The position numbers and the translations under genes were made by a program. Below, piece after piece: positions 32,559-41,773 of a stretch of DNA of 64,000 nucleotides. The notes below the pieces were generated by a model, which was not told the origin of the DNA, searched no databases, and worked only from the letters and a program-made list of their open reading frames with translations. Numbering within the stretch: position 1 is the first letter of the stretch; every line of letters starts with the position of its first letter. Source of the stretch: Ilumatobacter fluminis (lineage in GTDB: Bacteria; Actinomycetota; Acidimicrobiia; Acidimicrobiales; Ilumatobacteraceae); the NCBI RefSeq assembly GCF_004364865.1, contig NZ_SOAU01000001.1, forward strand, positions 3,504,001-3,568,000. The letters run 5' to 3'.

Positions 32559-35500
32559 ATGCCAGTGGCGGCTGCATGGCCGCAGCTGACGGTCCTGAGC
32601 GGACCGTCGGGTGCGGGGAAGACCCACCTCGCGCGCGCCTCGGTCCGGGCCGATCGGTCGGTCACCGTGTCGCTCCGGCGGCTCCACGACGGCTCCGAAC
32701 TCCCGCCGATCATCGTGCAGGCGCTCAAGGCGCGGGTGCCGTCGCTCCCCGGCTGGTTGTCGGCCGCGGTCGGGCCGTCGTGCGGCCCCGTCAGCGACAC
32801 GGCACCGCAACGACGGTTCGAACAGCTCGGGGCCCTCATCGGGCAGGAGCTGCAACACCACCTGCACCGTCCGACCACCCTCGTCATCGACGAGCTCGAG
32901 CACGCCGACGCCGACATCGGTGCGATGCGATTCATCGAGACGATCGTCCGGACGGCCCCTGCCGCGCTGTCGATCGTGCTGATCACCCGGACCGACATCC
33001 CGTTCTCGGTGAAGCGTCTCAGCGCCGACGACCGGGTGCTCGAGATCGGCCCCGACGACCTCCGCCTCGGCGACGACGAGCTGGCGGCGATCGTGACCGA
33101 TCGCCGGCCCGATCTGGACGCGTACGCGACGGAGATCGCCGCGCTCTCGGCCGGCCGACCCGGCCTGGCCCTCGCCGGTGGGGCCCTCCTCGCCGCCCTG
33201 CCCCCCGACGAACGGGCTGCGGCGCTGCGGGCCGTCGCCGCTGCCGACGATGTGGAACACGAGCTCACCGTCCGCCAGATGGCCGTGCTCGACGACGAGC
33301 GCCGCCGGATCCTGGGCGACGTCTGGGTGCTGGGAAGCGCCACCGCCGACGAACTCACCCGGGCGGGCGACGCCGACGCAGCGAAACTCCTGCCGTCGCT
33401 GCTCGACGATGCGCTCGTCGAGCGGACGTTCGAAGTAGGCGAGCGGGTCAGGCCGAGCCGGCGCGTCGAGCCGTTCGTCCGGCCCGGCGCCGCTCGGCGC
33501 GTCGAACTCGCCGACACCGCCGTCCACATCGCCGTCGGTCGAGGCGATGCCGTCGCCGCGCTCCGGATCGCACGCCGGGCCGGCGACGACGCCGTCCTCC
33601 GCGACACCGTGTCCCGGTTCGGCCTGGCCGCCGTCGACGCCGGCGGCGGTCGTCTCGTGCTCGACACGATCGACCGCCTCGACGATCCGACCCTGAGCGG
33701 GATCGCCGGCCGAGCCGCCCAAGCGCTCGGCGACTGGAGCCGCGCCGTCGACGAGTACGAGCGAGCCGCAGCGGTCGCCGTCCGGCCCGGCGACGCCTGG
33801 CGACACGGGCTGATCTCGCACTTCCGCGGCGATTCGAGAACGGCCGGTGCCGTGTATCAGCGTGGCATCGGCGTCGCCCTCCCCGACGACGACCCCGCCG
33901 AGCTCGCCCGCTTGATCGGGTACGGCGGTTCGGTGTCGTGGCTCGCCGGCGACGTCGAGTCGGCCCGATCCGCCGCCGAGGAGTCCCTGGAGCTCGCGAC
34001 GTCGGTCGGTGACGACGGTGCCTTGGCCGTCGCCTACACGCTGGCGGCGATGGTGTCGGCGAGCGACGGCGACCGGGTGAGCAACGATTGGCACTATGTC
34101 CGGGCACTCCAACACGCCGAGCGGGCCCCCGACCTGCTCCAGATCGCCCGTATCCGCTCCAACCGGGGCTCACGGCTCATGGAGGAGGGCGAGTACGAAG
34201 CAGCCCTCGACGAACTCGACGAGGCGGTGCGCTACGCCGAGGCCGGCGGCTTCGACGGCATGCTGGCACTCGCGCTGACGAACCGAGGAGAGGTCACGAC
34301 CAAGCTGGGTCGCCTCGACGACGCACGGAACGATCTCACGGTCGCGTCGGAGCACCTCCAGCGGCACGGCACCCCGATGGTGGCCTACCCGCTCGTCCAG
34401 CTCGCCCGGCTGTACACGATCCGGGGCGATCTCGAGCAGGCACGCGGGGCGTGCGAACGGGCCCTGGCGCTGACCGAAGGAACCGACGACCTGCAGATCG
34501 AAGTGGCCGCGCTGAACCAGCTCGCCTCGACGCTCGCCACGATCGACCCCGATGCGGCGTGGGAGCACGCGCAGCGCGCCACGAGCATCGCGCCGGTCTC
34601 GCTCGACGCCGCCGAGGCCTGGACCGTGTTGGCTCGCCTCGCCGTGGCCCGCGACGACGTCGACACCGCCCGACAGGCAGCCGAACGCGCCGCCGAGCTC
34701 GCACGCAACCGCCGGGATCGCTACGTGCTCGGGATCGCGCTCGAGACACAGGCCACCGTCGAAAGCGATCCGGCGGCGCGACGGCGCCTGCTCGACGAGG
34801 CCTTCAACCTGTTCGACGAACTCGGTTGTCCGATCGAGAGCGGCCGGGTCGAGCTCGGTCTCGCCGAGCTGCGCCTCGACGCGCTCGCCGTGGCCCGGGT
34901 GGCGGCGGTCGCCGAGCAAGCACGACGGATCGGGGCGCGTCCACTCCTGGCCCAGGCCGAAGATCTGCTCGACCGACACGACTCGGCGACCGACAGTGCG
35001 CTCTCGGTCACGGCACTGGGGACGTTCTCGGTGGCGCTGCGGGGCGAACCGATCCCGGTGAAGCGCTGGCAGTCGAAGAAGGCTCGCGATCTGTTCAAGA
35101 TGCTCGTGTGCCTCCGGGGCCGGCCGCTCCCCCGCGACATCGCGCTCGAGCGCCTGTGGCCCGACGACGACCCGGCGAAGGCGTCGAGCAAGCTGTCGGT
35201 CGCGCTGGCGACGATGCGGTCGGTGCTCGACCCCGACAAGGAGTTCGGCGCCGACCACTATGTCCGCGCCGAGGGCGATGCGATCGTGCTCGATCCCGAC
35301 ACGGTCCCGACCGACATCGACCAGTTCCTGGCCGGGGCATCGACGGCGCTCGCCGAACTCCGTCGCCAGCGTGGTGAACGCACCGTGGCGATGCTGGCCA
35401 CGGTCGAGGCGAGGTACCAGGGCGACGTGTTCGAGGACGACCCCTACGTCGACTGGTTCGTGCCCCTGCGCGAAGAGGCACGCGCGGTCTACCTGAACGT

Positions 35501-35741
35501 CACACGGGAGCTGGCGGCGATCCGCGCCGCGTCCGACGATCTCGACGACGCCATCCGGCTGTATCTCCGACTGCTCGAGCGGGAGCCCTACGACGAAGCC
35601 GCCCACGTCGACCTCGTCCGGGCGCTGTCGAAGGTCGGGCGACACGGTGACGCTCGTCGGCGCTACCAGCACTACGCCGACCGGATGCGCGAACTCGACC
35701 TCGAGCCGCGCAGTTTCGCCGCCGCCATCGGTGGCGAGTGA
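32559..35741 (+). CDS. Large NTPase/TPR regulator with C-terminal BTAD domain
   Basis: A 1060-residue protein. Walker A GPSGAGKTH is near residue 14, and the ATPase/STAND-like domain (about 1-290) has LVIDELEHAD as Walker B. A long tetratricopeptide-like helical region follows (about 330-790). At about 814-905 there is a Trans_reg_C winged helix (VTALGTFSVALRGEPIPVKRWQSKKARDLFKML, LERLWPDD and SSKLSVALATMRSVL), and a BTAD domain comes last (about 908-1055). In SARP regulators such as AfsR the winged helix and BTAD are at the N-terminus; here the order is reversed. Targets are unknown. GGAGGG precedes the ATG. Confidence 0.85.
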   Translation: MPVAAAWPQLTVLSGPSGAGKTHLARASVRADRSVTVSLRRLHDGSELPPIIVQALKARVPSLPGWLSAAVGPSCGPVSDTAPQRRFEQLGALIGQELQHHLHRPTTLVIDELEHADADIGAMRFIETIVRTAPAALSIVLITRTDIPFSVKRLSADDRVLEIGPDDLRLGDDELAAIVTDRRPDLDAYATEIAALSAGRPGLALAGGALLAALPPDERAAALRAVAAADDVEHELTVRQMAVLDDERRRILGDVWVLGSATADELTRAGDADAAKLLPSLLDDALVERTFEVGERVRPSRRVEPFVRPGAARRVELADTAVHIAVGRGDAVAALRIARRAGDDAVLRDTVSRFGLAAVDAGGGRLVLDTIDRLDDPTLSGIAGRAAQALGDWSRAVDEYERAAAVAVRPGDAWRHGLISHFRGDSRTAGAVYQRGIGVALPDDDPAELARLIGYGGSVSWLAGDVESARSAAEESLELATSVGDDGALAVAYTLAAMVSASDGDRVSNDWHYVRALQHAERAPDLLQIARIRSNRGSRLMEEGEYEAALDELDEAVRYAEAGGFDGMLALALTNRGEVTTKLGRLDDARNDLTVASEHLQRHGTPMVAYPLVQLARLYTIRGDLEQARGACERALALTEGTDDLQIEVAALNQLASTLATIDPDAAWEHAQRATSIAPVSLDAAEAWTVLARLAVARDDVDTARQAAERAAELARNRRDRYVLGIALETQATVESDPAARRRLLDEAFNLFDELGCPIESGRVELGLAELRLDALAVARVAAVAEQARRIGARPLLAQAEDLLDRHDSATDSALSVTALGTFSVALRGEPIPVKRWQSKKARDLFKMLVCLRGRPLPRDIALERLWPDDDPAKASSKLSVALATMRSVLDPDKEFGADHYVRAEGDAIVLDPDTVPTDIDQFLAGASTALAELRRQRGERTVAMLATVEARYQGDVFEDDPYVDWFVPLREEARAVYLNVTRELAAIRAASDDLDDAIRLYLRLLEREPYDEAAHVDLVRALSKVGRHGDARRRYQHYADRMRELDLEPRSFAAAIGGE

Positions 35742-35808
35742 CCGCACGATCCCGGCCGCCCGAAACTCGTTCCAAGATCACCCGAAGGTGGATCGCGAGA
35801 GTGGTGAC

Positions 35809-35985
35809 GTGCATACGTTCGTCGTCCGCATCGCCCCGGCCACCGATCCCGCCGACGCATGGCACGGTGTCGTTCGTCGAGTCGCCGACGGCGAGGAGAC
35901 GCCGTTCCACGGCGCCGACGAACTGCTGGCGCTGATGAGCGCCGACCGGGAGCCCCCCGACCCGCGCACCGACAGCGTCGGTTGA
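35809..35985 (+). CDS. Small hypothetical protein downstream of the BTAD regulator
   Basis: A 58-residue protein beginning with GTG (VHTFVVRIAPATDPADAWHGV) and containing VRRVADGEETPFHGADELLALM. I do not recognise the family, but the compact beta-strand and helix pattern looks real. It lies 67 bp after the large regulator. A GTG at 35788 is an alternative start. The last codons GTC GGT TGA (Val-Gly-stop) come from the left unit of the family A repeat, so the original C-terminus may have been replaced. Confidence 0.55.
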   Translation: MHTFVVRIAPATDPADAWHGVVRRVADGEETPFHGADELLALMSADREPPDPRTDSVG

Positions 35986-36070
35986 TGTCAGACATCAACC
36001 GACTGATCGGCGGGTCACACCCTCGACGACCTGGTCGGTTGATGTCTGACATCAACCGACATCAACCGAC
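35977..36070. repeat. Composite palindromic repeat, family A (copy 2)
   Basis: Left unit 35977-36003 and right unit 36034-36060 are exact reverse complements, with a 30-nt spacer. The last ten bases (ATCAACCGAC) are repeated once more at 36061-36070. The spacer matches that of copy 3 (36999-37028) at 27 of 30 positions. Lies between convergent genes. Confidence 0.9.
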
Positions 36071-36078
36071 CGGCGGGA

Positions 36079-36942
36079 TCAGCGGGCGTAGTCGTAGAAG
36101 CCGCGGCCGGCCTTGCGACCGAGCAAGCCGGCGTCGACCATGCGCGACAGCAGCGGCGGCGGGGCGTAGAGCGGCTCCTTGAACTCCTCGTAGAGGCTCT
36201 CGGCGACCGCCAGCGTCGTGTCGAGGCCGATCAGGTCGGTCAGGCGCAGCGGTCCCATCGGATGGCTGCAGCCCTCGACCATGCCGGTGTCGATGTCTTC
36301 TTTCGACGCGAAGCCCGACTCCATCATGCGGATCGCCGACAGGAGGTACGGGATAAGCAGGGCGTTCACGATGAAGCCGGCGCGATCTTGGCTCTGCACG
36401 ACGTGCTTGTCGAGGACGTCGGTGGCGAAACGCTCCGATCGCTCGGTCGTGTCGGGGCTGGTCATCAGGCTGGTCACGAGTTCGACGAGCTTGAGGACCG
36501 GCACCGGGTTGAAGAAGTGGATCCCGATGACCTGTTCCGGGCGGCTCGTGGCCGTGCCGAGCTTCATGATCGGGATCGAGCTCGTGTTGCTGGCGAGGAT
36601 CGCATCGTCGGCGGCGAGCACGGCGTCGAGCTGCTTGAAGATGTCGACCTTCATCGCCTCGTCCTCGACGACCGCCTCGACGACGAGCTGGCGGTCGGCG
36701 AGTTCGGCCATCTCGGTGGTGAAGCCGAGTCGGGCGACGGCGCCGTCGCGCTCGTCCTCGGTCAGCTTGCCGGCGCTCAGACCACGGTCGAGCGACTTCA
36801 CGAGTCGGGCCCGGCCGGCCTCGGCCGCTTCCTGGGTCACCTCGCGCACCATCACGTCGAGCCCGGCCCGCGCACACACCTCGGCGATACCGGATCCCAT
36901 CAGGCCGCAGCCGACCACACCAACACGTTCGATCGTCGTCAT
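36079..36942 (-). CDS. 3-hydroxybutyryl-CoA / 3-hydroxyacyl-CoA dehydrogenase
   Basis: A 287-residue NAD-dependent enzyme oxidising 3-hydroxyacyl-CoA in fatty acid or butyrate metabolism. The Rossmann motif VGVVGCGLMGSGIAEVCARAG is at the N-terminus. ASNTSSIPIMKLG and the catalytic HFFNPVPVLKLVELV (His) are near 115-140. The C-terminal domain with DRAGFIVNALLIPYLLSAIRMME and GCSHPMGPLRLTDLIGLD is complete. The start was set at ATG 36942; an upstream frame enters the repeat. Family A composites with nearly identical spacers flank the gene in the same orientation. Confidence 0.92.
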   Translation of the reverse strand: MTTIERVGVVGCGLMGSGIAEVCARAGLDVMVREVTQEAAEAGRARLVKSLDRGLSAGKLTEDERDGAVARLGFTTEMAELADRQLVVEAVVEDEAMKVDIFKQLDAVLAADDAILASNTSSIPIMKLGTATSRPEQVIGIHFFNPVPVLKLVELVTSLMTSPDTTERSERFATDVLDKHVVQSQDRAGFIVNALLIPYLLSAIRMMESGFASKEDIDTGMVEGCSHPMGPLRLTDLIGLDTTLAVAESLYEEFKEPLYAPPPLLSRMVDAGLLGRKAGRGFYDYAR

Positions 36943-36971
36943 ACCCCCGATTGAACCACGGTTTGCCCGCG

Positions 36972-37055
36972 GTCGGTTGATGTCAGACATCAACCGACCG
37001 ATCGGCGGGTCTCACCCTCGACGAACTGGTCGGTTGATGTCTGACATCAACCGAC
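36972..37055. repeat. Composite palindromic repeat, family A (copy 3)
   Basis: Left unit 36972-36998 and right unit 37029-37055 are exact reverse complements with a 30-nt spacer nearly identical to that of copy 2. This copy lies between divergent starts (dehydrogenase and the secreted repeat protein), so it cannot be a terminator for either. Confidence 0.9.
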
Positions 37056-37092
37056 CATGCTCGAGATCGCGGGCGGACGGGTGTCCTCGGGT

Positions 37093-37098
37093 TAGCTT
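37093..37098 (+). promoter_or_regulatory. -10 element, leaderless start of the triple-repeat protein
   Basis: TAGCTT ends 7 nt before the GTG at 37106 and fixes the start after the family A repeat. Confidence 0.45.
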
Positions 37099-37105
37099 CG
37101 CCGCC

Positions 37106-39055
37106 GTGGGTGGAAAGCTCGTTGGTTGGTTGGTCGCCGTCACGCTGGTGTGCACGTCGTCGGGGTTGGTCGAGGCGGGACCGAGTGGTGGAGCACTCCC
37201 GCCGCAACTCGTCCAGGTACTCCAGGTCGCCGGGAACCACGGGGTACCGAACGACGCCGAGATGGTCGCCGTCAACATCACCGCCGTCGCACCCGCCGAA
37301 GCCGGCCACATCACCGCATACCCGTGCGACCAAGACCTCCCCACCGTCTCCAACCTGAACTACGGCCCCGACGACGTCGTCCCCAACCTCGCACTGGTCC
37401 GCATCGCCGACGACGGCTCGATCTGCATCGCGACGCACGCCGTGGTCGACCTCGTCGTCGACGTCGTCGGCTACGTGCCCGCAGGATCGACGATCACCGC
37501 CCTCGACACACCTCGTCGCGTGACCGACACGCGCGCCTCGCGCCGGCTGGCCGGCGGCGATCGCCTGCAGATCGAACTCGATCGGTTCGTCCCGGACGAC
37601 ACCAGGCTCGCGATGTTCAACCTCACCAGCGTCGGCGCAACCGCCCCAGGCCACACGACCGTCTTCCCGTGCACCGACGACGTGCCGGCCACGTCGTCGC
37701 TCAACTTCGAGCCGGGACGTACCGTCGCCAACTTCGTCATCGCCCGTCTGTCCCCGGACGGACGCGTCTGCCTCCACACTCATGCGGCGAGCCACTTCGT
37801 CGTCGACCTCGTCGCGTACTCGAGCGGAGGCATGACCACGCTCGACCGGCCGCGGCGCATCCACGACTCCCGCGCAACGGGGCGACCCGTCTCCGGAGGC
37901 GACACGCTGCGCCTCGACGTCACCGACCTGCGCTCGATCCCCGACTCCGCTACCGCCGCCGTCTACAACCTCACTGCGGCTGCACCCGCCGCCCCCGGCC
38001 ACGCCACGAGCTACCCGTGCGACACCCGACGTCTCGAGGCGTCGAACCTCAACTACCGGCCAGGACGGAACTCGGCCAACGCCACGATCACCAAGCTCTC
38101 GGCGACGGGCGAACTCTGCATCCATACACTCGCCACGACCCATCTCGTCGTCGACCTCATCGGCTACACGACTGATACGAACGACTACGTCCCGCTCACC
38201 CCAGAGCGCATCGAGGACACCCGTAGGGGCTGGCGACCGACGTGTGATCTGGCAATCGTCGAATCGGCGATCCGAGGAGATCGACTGGTCGATCGAAGTG
38301 GCGAGACGGTGAGCGAACTCGCCCTCACCAGCCTGCCGGACGATGCCCAGCTCGAAATCCACCCGGACTGCGAGTCGTTGATCGTGCTGGACGCCGAGGC
38401 GGTCCACCGCTTCGAATGGTCGACGAATCGCATGACGACGATCAGCACCGAGCACCATTCGCACGTCAACGTGCTCGGTGATGGCACGATCGTCGGCTAC
38501 CGCAGTGAGTTCGAGGACGGATGGCCGACCGGGCGACAGATCGGCGAGAACATCGAGACCGGCGAACCGATGGTCACGTTCGTCCCCGGCGACGAGTCCT
38601 TCGACGAGCGGTGGGCTGTGCCCGGGTCGCACGGAGCGCCGACGCTGAGCGACGACCGGGCTGTCTTCGCGTATCGCGGCGAGGTGACGCATCTCTCGAC
38701 CGGCGACGTCGTACAGTTCGGGCAGGGTCAACTCTCGCCGAATGGCGCGCTGGTGCTCGGCAAGGCACGGCGAGCGACGATCGGTCCTGAGCCGGACGGA
38801 CCTCCCGTCGGCACGACGAGCATCCATGTGCAGTGCGACGTCAGCACGTCATGGGGTGATCACGTGACGACGATCGACGTCGAGATCCCGTCGCAGTACG
38901 CATGGTGGTTCGAAATTTGTGCCTGGGCCAGCGACGGCAGGGTGATCGTCGGCGGCGACGGCTCGTGGTACTCGGTCGATCTGTACGGGCCTCAACGTTC
39001 GGTGTTCGAGACATTGGACCGCGCCGACAGCTGGTTGCTCCATCACTATCGCTGA
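37106..39055 (+). CDS. Secreted protein with three 116-residue repeats
   Basis: A 649-residue protein with an N-terminal signal peptide (about 1-25: LVGWLVAVTLVCTSSGLVEAG). Three tandem repeats start near residues 53, 169 and 285, exactly 116 residues apart. Each has N-x-T, GH-x-T, PC, a Leu-Asn-(Tyr/Phe) core, a central C-(I/L)-x-T-(H/L) and a closing VVD(L/V) segment. Each holds two conserved Cys that could pair after export. The remaining 290 residues have short beta-like repeats, possibly a propeller. I do not know the family or ligand; an adhesion or surface role is plausible. Repeat A copy 3 lies upstream and a degenerate repeat lies just after the stop. Confidence 0.7.
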   Translation: MGGKLVGWLVAVTLVCTSSGLVEAGPSGGALPPQLVQVLQVAGNHGVPNDAEMVAVNITAVAPAEAGHITAYPCDQDLPTVSNLNYGPDDVVPNLALVRIADDGSICIATHAVVDLVVDVVGYVPAGSTITALDTPRRVTDTRASRRLAGGDRLQIELDRFVPDDTRLAMFNLTSVGATAPGHTTVFPCTDDVPATSSLNFEPGRTVANFVIARLSPDGRVCLHTHAASHFVVDLVAYSSGGMTTLDRPRRIHDSRATGRPVSGGDTLRLDVTDLRSIPDSATAAVYNLTAAAPAAPGHATSYPCDTRRLEASNLNYRPGRNSANATITKLSATGELCIHTLATTHLVVDLIGYTTDTNDYVPLTPERIEDTRRGWRPTCDLAIVESAIRGDRLVDRSGETVSELALTSLPDDAQLEIHPDCESLIVLDAEAVHRFEWSTNRMTTISTEHHSHVNVLGDGTIVGYRSEFEDGWPTGRQIGENIETGEPMVTFVPGDESFDERWAVPGSHGAPTLSDDRAVFAYRGEVTHLSTGDVVQFGQGQLSPNGALVLGKARRATIGPEPDGPPVGTTSIHVQCDVSTSWGDHVTTIDVEIPSQYAWWFEICAWASDGRVIVGGDGSWYSVDLYGPQRSVFETLDRADSWLLHHYR

Positions 39056-39057
39056 CT

Positions 39058-39153
39058 GTCGGACATCGTCCGACGACACCATCCGAGCGGCCCCGAGCCA
39101 CGCACCCTGCCGACTGGTCGGTTGCTGTCTGACATCGACCGAGACATCAACCG
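39058..39153. repeat. Degenerate family A remnants
   Basis: A short hairpin (GTCGGAC, loop ATC, GTCCGAC, 39058-39074) is followed at 39117-39153 by a mutated A unit with two arm changes, then an extra ACATCAACCG. The pgi stop codon (39147-39149) lies inside the last piece. The convergent 3' ends flank it. Confidence 0.7.
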
Positions 39154-40667
39154 CTCGTCGAGCGGCGGGCGCGGTACCAGGCGATGGCGTTGTTGGTGCT
39201 GGTGTCGTGCTGGGTCGGGTCGGGGTCGCCGGTGAGTTCGGGGGTGATGCGGTTGGCGAGTTCCTTGCCGAGTTCGACGCCCCACTGGTCGAAGCTGTTG
39301 ATGCCCCACACCGTTCCCTGCACGAACACGATGTGCTCGTAGAGGGCGATCAGCTGCCCGAGCACCGACGGGGTCAGCCGGTCGGCGAGGATCAGGGTGC
39401 TCGGCCGGTCGCCCGGGAAGTTGCGGTGCGGCTCGTCGGGGTTCCGACGCCCGAACGCCAACGCCTCGGCCTGCGCGAACAGGTTGCTCATCAAGAGGTC
39501 GTGGTGGTTGCGGTAGGGGTGATTCGGCGTGGCGAAGCCGATGAAGTCGACCGGCACGATCCGGGTGCCCTGATGGAGCAGCTGGTAGAACGCGTGCTGC
39601 CCGTTGGTGCCCGGTTCGCCCCACACGATCGGACCGGTGTCGCCGGCCACGAGATCACCGTCGAGGGTGACCTGCTTGCCATTCGACTCCATGTCGAGTT
39701 GCTGGAGGTAGGCCGGGAAGCGGGCGAGTTCCTGCGCGTACGGCAGCACCGCCTTGGTGTCGCGGCCGAGATCGTCGCTGTGGTGGATGCCGATCATGCC
39801 GAGCAGCACGGGCGCGTTCTGTTCGAGCGGTGCGGTGCGGAAATGCTCGTCGATCGTGTGGAAGCCGTCGAGGAACGCTCGGAAGCCGTCGGGCCCGATC
39901 AGGATCATGAGCGACAGACCGATCGCCGAGTCGACCGAGTAGCGCCCGCCGACCCAATCCCAGAACCCGAACATGTTGGCGGTGTCGATGCCGAACTCCG
40001 CGACCCGTTCCGCGTTGGTCGACACGGCGACGAAGTGGTCGGCCACGGCATCGTCGCCCAGGGCCTCGACGAGCCACGACCGTGCCGTCCGGGCGTTGGT
40101 CAGGGTCTCGATCGTGCCGAACGTCTTCGATGCCACGATGAACAGGGTCGATGCGGGTTCGACGCGCTGCAGCGTGCGGTGGATGTCGGCACCGTCGACG
40201 TTCGAGACGAAGTGGCACGTGATCCGCGGGTGGCCGAACGCCTCGAGCGCCTGCGCCGCCATGGCCGGACCGAGGTCGGAGCCGCCGATGCCGATGTTGA
40301 CGACGTCGGTGATGCGATCGTCGGCTCGCACCCGATCGGCGAATGCCGACATCGCGTCGAGCACCTCGTGCACGTCCGGGACGACGTTCTCGCCGTCCGC
40401 CTCGACCACGGCGTCGCGGGGCGCACGCAGGGCCGTGTGCAGCACGGCACGATCTTCGGTGACGTTGATGTGCTCACCGGCGAACATCGCGTCGCGCCGT
40501 GACTCGACACCGGCATCGCGAGCCCGTTCGAGCAGGTCGGCGAGGACGTCGTCGTTCAGCGGCTGCTTGGAGTAGTCGATGCGGAGGTCGCCCGCCTCGA
40601 CCACGTACCGCTCGGCGCGGCCCGGGTCGTCGGCGAACAGGTCGGAGAGGGGAGGCGTGCCGATCAC
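39147..40667 (-). CDS. pgi: Glucose-6-phosphate isomerase
   Basis: A 506-residue enzyme interconverting glucose-6-phosphate and fructose-6-phosphate. [43 protein letters not shown] and the two signature blocks [15 protein letters not shown] and [16 protein letters not shown] are present. GTG at 40667 lies 11 bp after the pgl stop; an upstream frame runs through pgl and is rejected. The N-terminus starts directly at [15 protein letters not shown] and is about 25 residues shorter than most homologues. The TGA is contributed by a degenerate family A unit. Confidence 0.94.
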   Translation of the reverse strand: MIGTPPLSDLFADDPGRAERYVVEAGDLRIDYSKQPLNDDVLADLLERARDAGVESRRDAMFAGEHINVTEDRAVLHTALRAPRDAVVEADGENVVPDVHEVLDAMSAFADRVRADDRITDVVNIGIGGSDLGPAMAAQALEAFGHPRITCHFVSNVDGADIHRTLQRVEPASTLFIVASKTFGTIETLTNARTARSWLVEALGDDAVADHFVAVSTNAERVAEFGIDTANMFGFWDWVGGRYSVDSAIGLSLMILIGPDGFRAFLDGFHTIDEHFRTAPLEQNAPVLLGMIGIHHSDDLGRDTKAVLPYAQELARFPAYLQQLDMESNGKQVTLDGDLVAGDTGPIVWGEPGTNGQHAFYQLLHQGTRIVPVDFIGFATPNHPYRNHHDLLMSNLFAQAEALAFGRRNPDEPHRNFPGDRPSTLILADRLTPSVLGQLIALYEHIVFVQGTVWGINSFDQWGVELGKELANRITPELTGDPDPTQHDTSTNNAIAWYRARRSTSG

Positions 40668-40678
40668 GGACGGGAACG

Positions 40679-41332
40679 CTAGTGGAGCGGCGCGTCGGGT
40701 GCGGCCGCTGCGTCGAGGTAGACCCAGGTGTCGGACCGTCGCACGCGTGTGATCGGGAGGTCGTCGTCGCCGAGCAGCCACCGTTCGATCATCGGCCGCT
40801 TCCGCTCCCCCGTTGCCAGGACGACCCGGGCACGGGCCGCTCCGACGACCGGCTGGGTCAGGGTCATGCGTGGCAGCCCGTTGAACTCGTCGACGAGTTC
40901 GACCGGGCGGTCCGAGGTCGGGATCGCCGGCCGACCCGGCGGCCATGACGCCGTGTGTCCGTCGTCGCCGACACCGAGGTGGACGACGTCGAAGCGGTCG
41001 GGCAGTCCGGCGGCGTACCGCCGGGCCGCCGCACGCAGGTCGGCGGCCGTGACCGGCATGGCGTGAACGCGACAACGCTCGGCGAGGCCGGTGAGCTGGT
41101 TCGCGTTGCGGGCGTCGTCGCCGTCGGGTGCGACCCGTTCGTCGACCTGCCACACGGCGACGTCGTTCCACGGCACGTCGAAGTCGAGCAGTGCCTCGAA
41201 CATCGGCGGCGCCGTGCCCCCACCGCTCACTGCCAGCGACGCCGATCCCCGTCGCCGGACGGCATCACGCAGGCGTGTAGCCAGCTTCGAGGCGGCCTCG
41301 ACGGCGGGGCGTTCGCTGACGCTGATCTCCAC
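40679..41332 (-). CDS. pgl: 6-phosphogluconolactonase
   Basis: A 217-residue hydrolase of 6-phosphogluconolactone in the pentose phosphate pathway. [18 protein letters not shown] near residue 32, the [20 protein letters not shown] block (about 60-80) and the [10 protein letters not shown] motif (about 122-131) are diagnostic. GTG start. It forms an operon with pgi (11-bp gap), so this locus handles glucose-6-phosphate. Divergent from the lipoprotein gene; the 107 bp between them hold only promoter sequence. Confidence 0.92.
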   Translation of the reverse strand: MEISVSERPAVEAASKLATRLRDAVRRRGSASLAVSGGGTAPPMFEALLDFDVPWNDVAVWQVDERVAPDGDDARNANQLTGLAERCRVHAMPVTAADLRAAARRYAAGLPDRFDVVHLGVGDDGHTASWPPGRPAIPTSDRPVELVDEFNGLPRMTLTQPVVGAARARVVLATGERKRPMIERWLLGDDDLPITRVRRSDTWVYLDAAAAPDAPLH

Positions 41333-41439
41333 CCGACCAGTCTGTCACGAAGATATTTCCAGGGTCGGCCGAAGCCGATCTGCCACAGTGGTACATCCGG
41401 GGTGTGCAAGCGGGCACGCCCGGCGGAAAGGAATCACCC

Positions 41440-41766
41440 ATGAAATCACGTTTGTTCGCCACCCTCTCGGTCGCTGCGCTGGCCCTCGCTGCCTGCGGCG
41501 GCGACGACGACGGTGGCGGCTCCCCCCAAGATCAGGTCGCCGACATGATGATCGATGCTCTCAACGAAGAAGACATGGAAGGCGTCGAGATCGACGAGGA
41601 CTGTGTCCGTGACCAGATCGGTGAGCTCAGCGACTCCGACGCGGAACTGATCCTCGAGGCCGGCCCCGACGGTGACCCCGAGGGCCTGAGCACCGACGCC
41701 GAGTCGATCGGCATGGCGATGCTCGACTGTGTCGACATCGACGTGTCGGCGGTCCTCGACGAGTGA
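41440..41766 (+). CDS. Small acidic lipoprotein, function unknown
   Basis: A 108-residue exported protein. The signal peptide MKSRLFATLSVAALALAAC has lipobox LAAC (Cys 19), and the acidic mature part contains two further Cys (DEDC and MLDC) that may form a disulfide. I do not recognise the family. The ATG at 41440 is chosen because AAAGGA lies 8-13 nt upstream; an ATG at 41404 would add 12 residues. Only 7 bp separate its stop from the convergent TetR gene. Confidence 0.65.
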   Translation: MKSRLFATLSVAALALAACGGDDDGGGSPQDQVADMMIDALNEEDMEGVEIDEDCVRDQIGELSDSDAELILEAGPDGDPEGLSTDAESIGMAMLDCVDIDVSAVLDE

Positions 41767-41773
41767 TCGGTCG

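Noticed and set aside
35788-35985. GTG at 35788 as start of the small protein
   Set aside because: The start at 35809 gives a compact conserved-looking N-terminus (VHTFVVRI); the extra seven residues add nothing recognisable. It remains possible.
36218-37105. In-frame N-terminal extension of the triple-repeat protein
   Set aside because: It is antisense to the hydroxyacyl-CoA dehydrogenase and runs through repeat A. A signal peptide begins at the GTG at 37106, preceded by a -10 element.
39207-40502. Plus-strand 431-residue frame across pgi
   Set aside because: Complement of a clear glucose-6-phosphate isomerase; Arg/Val-rich without motifs.
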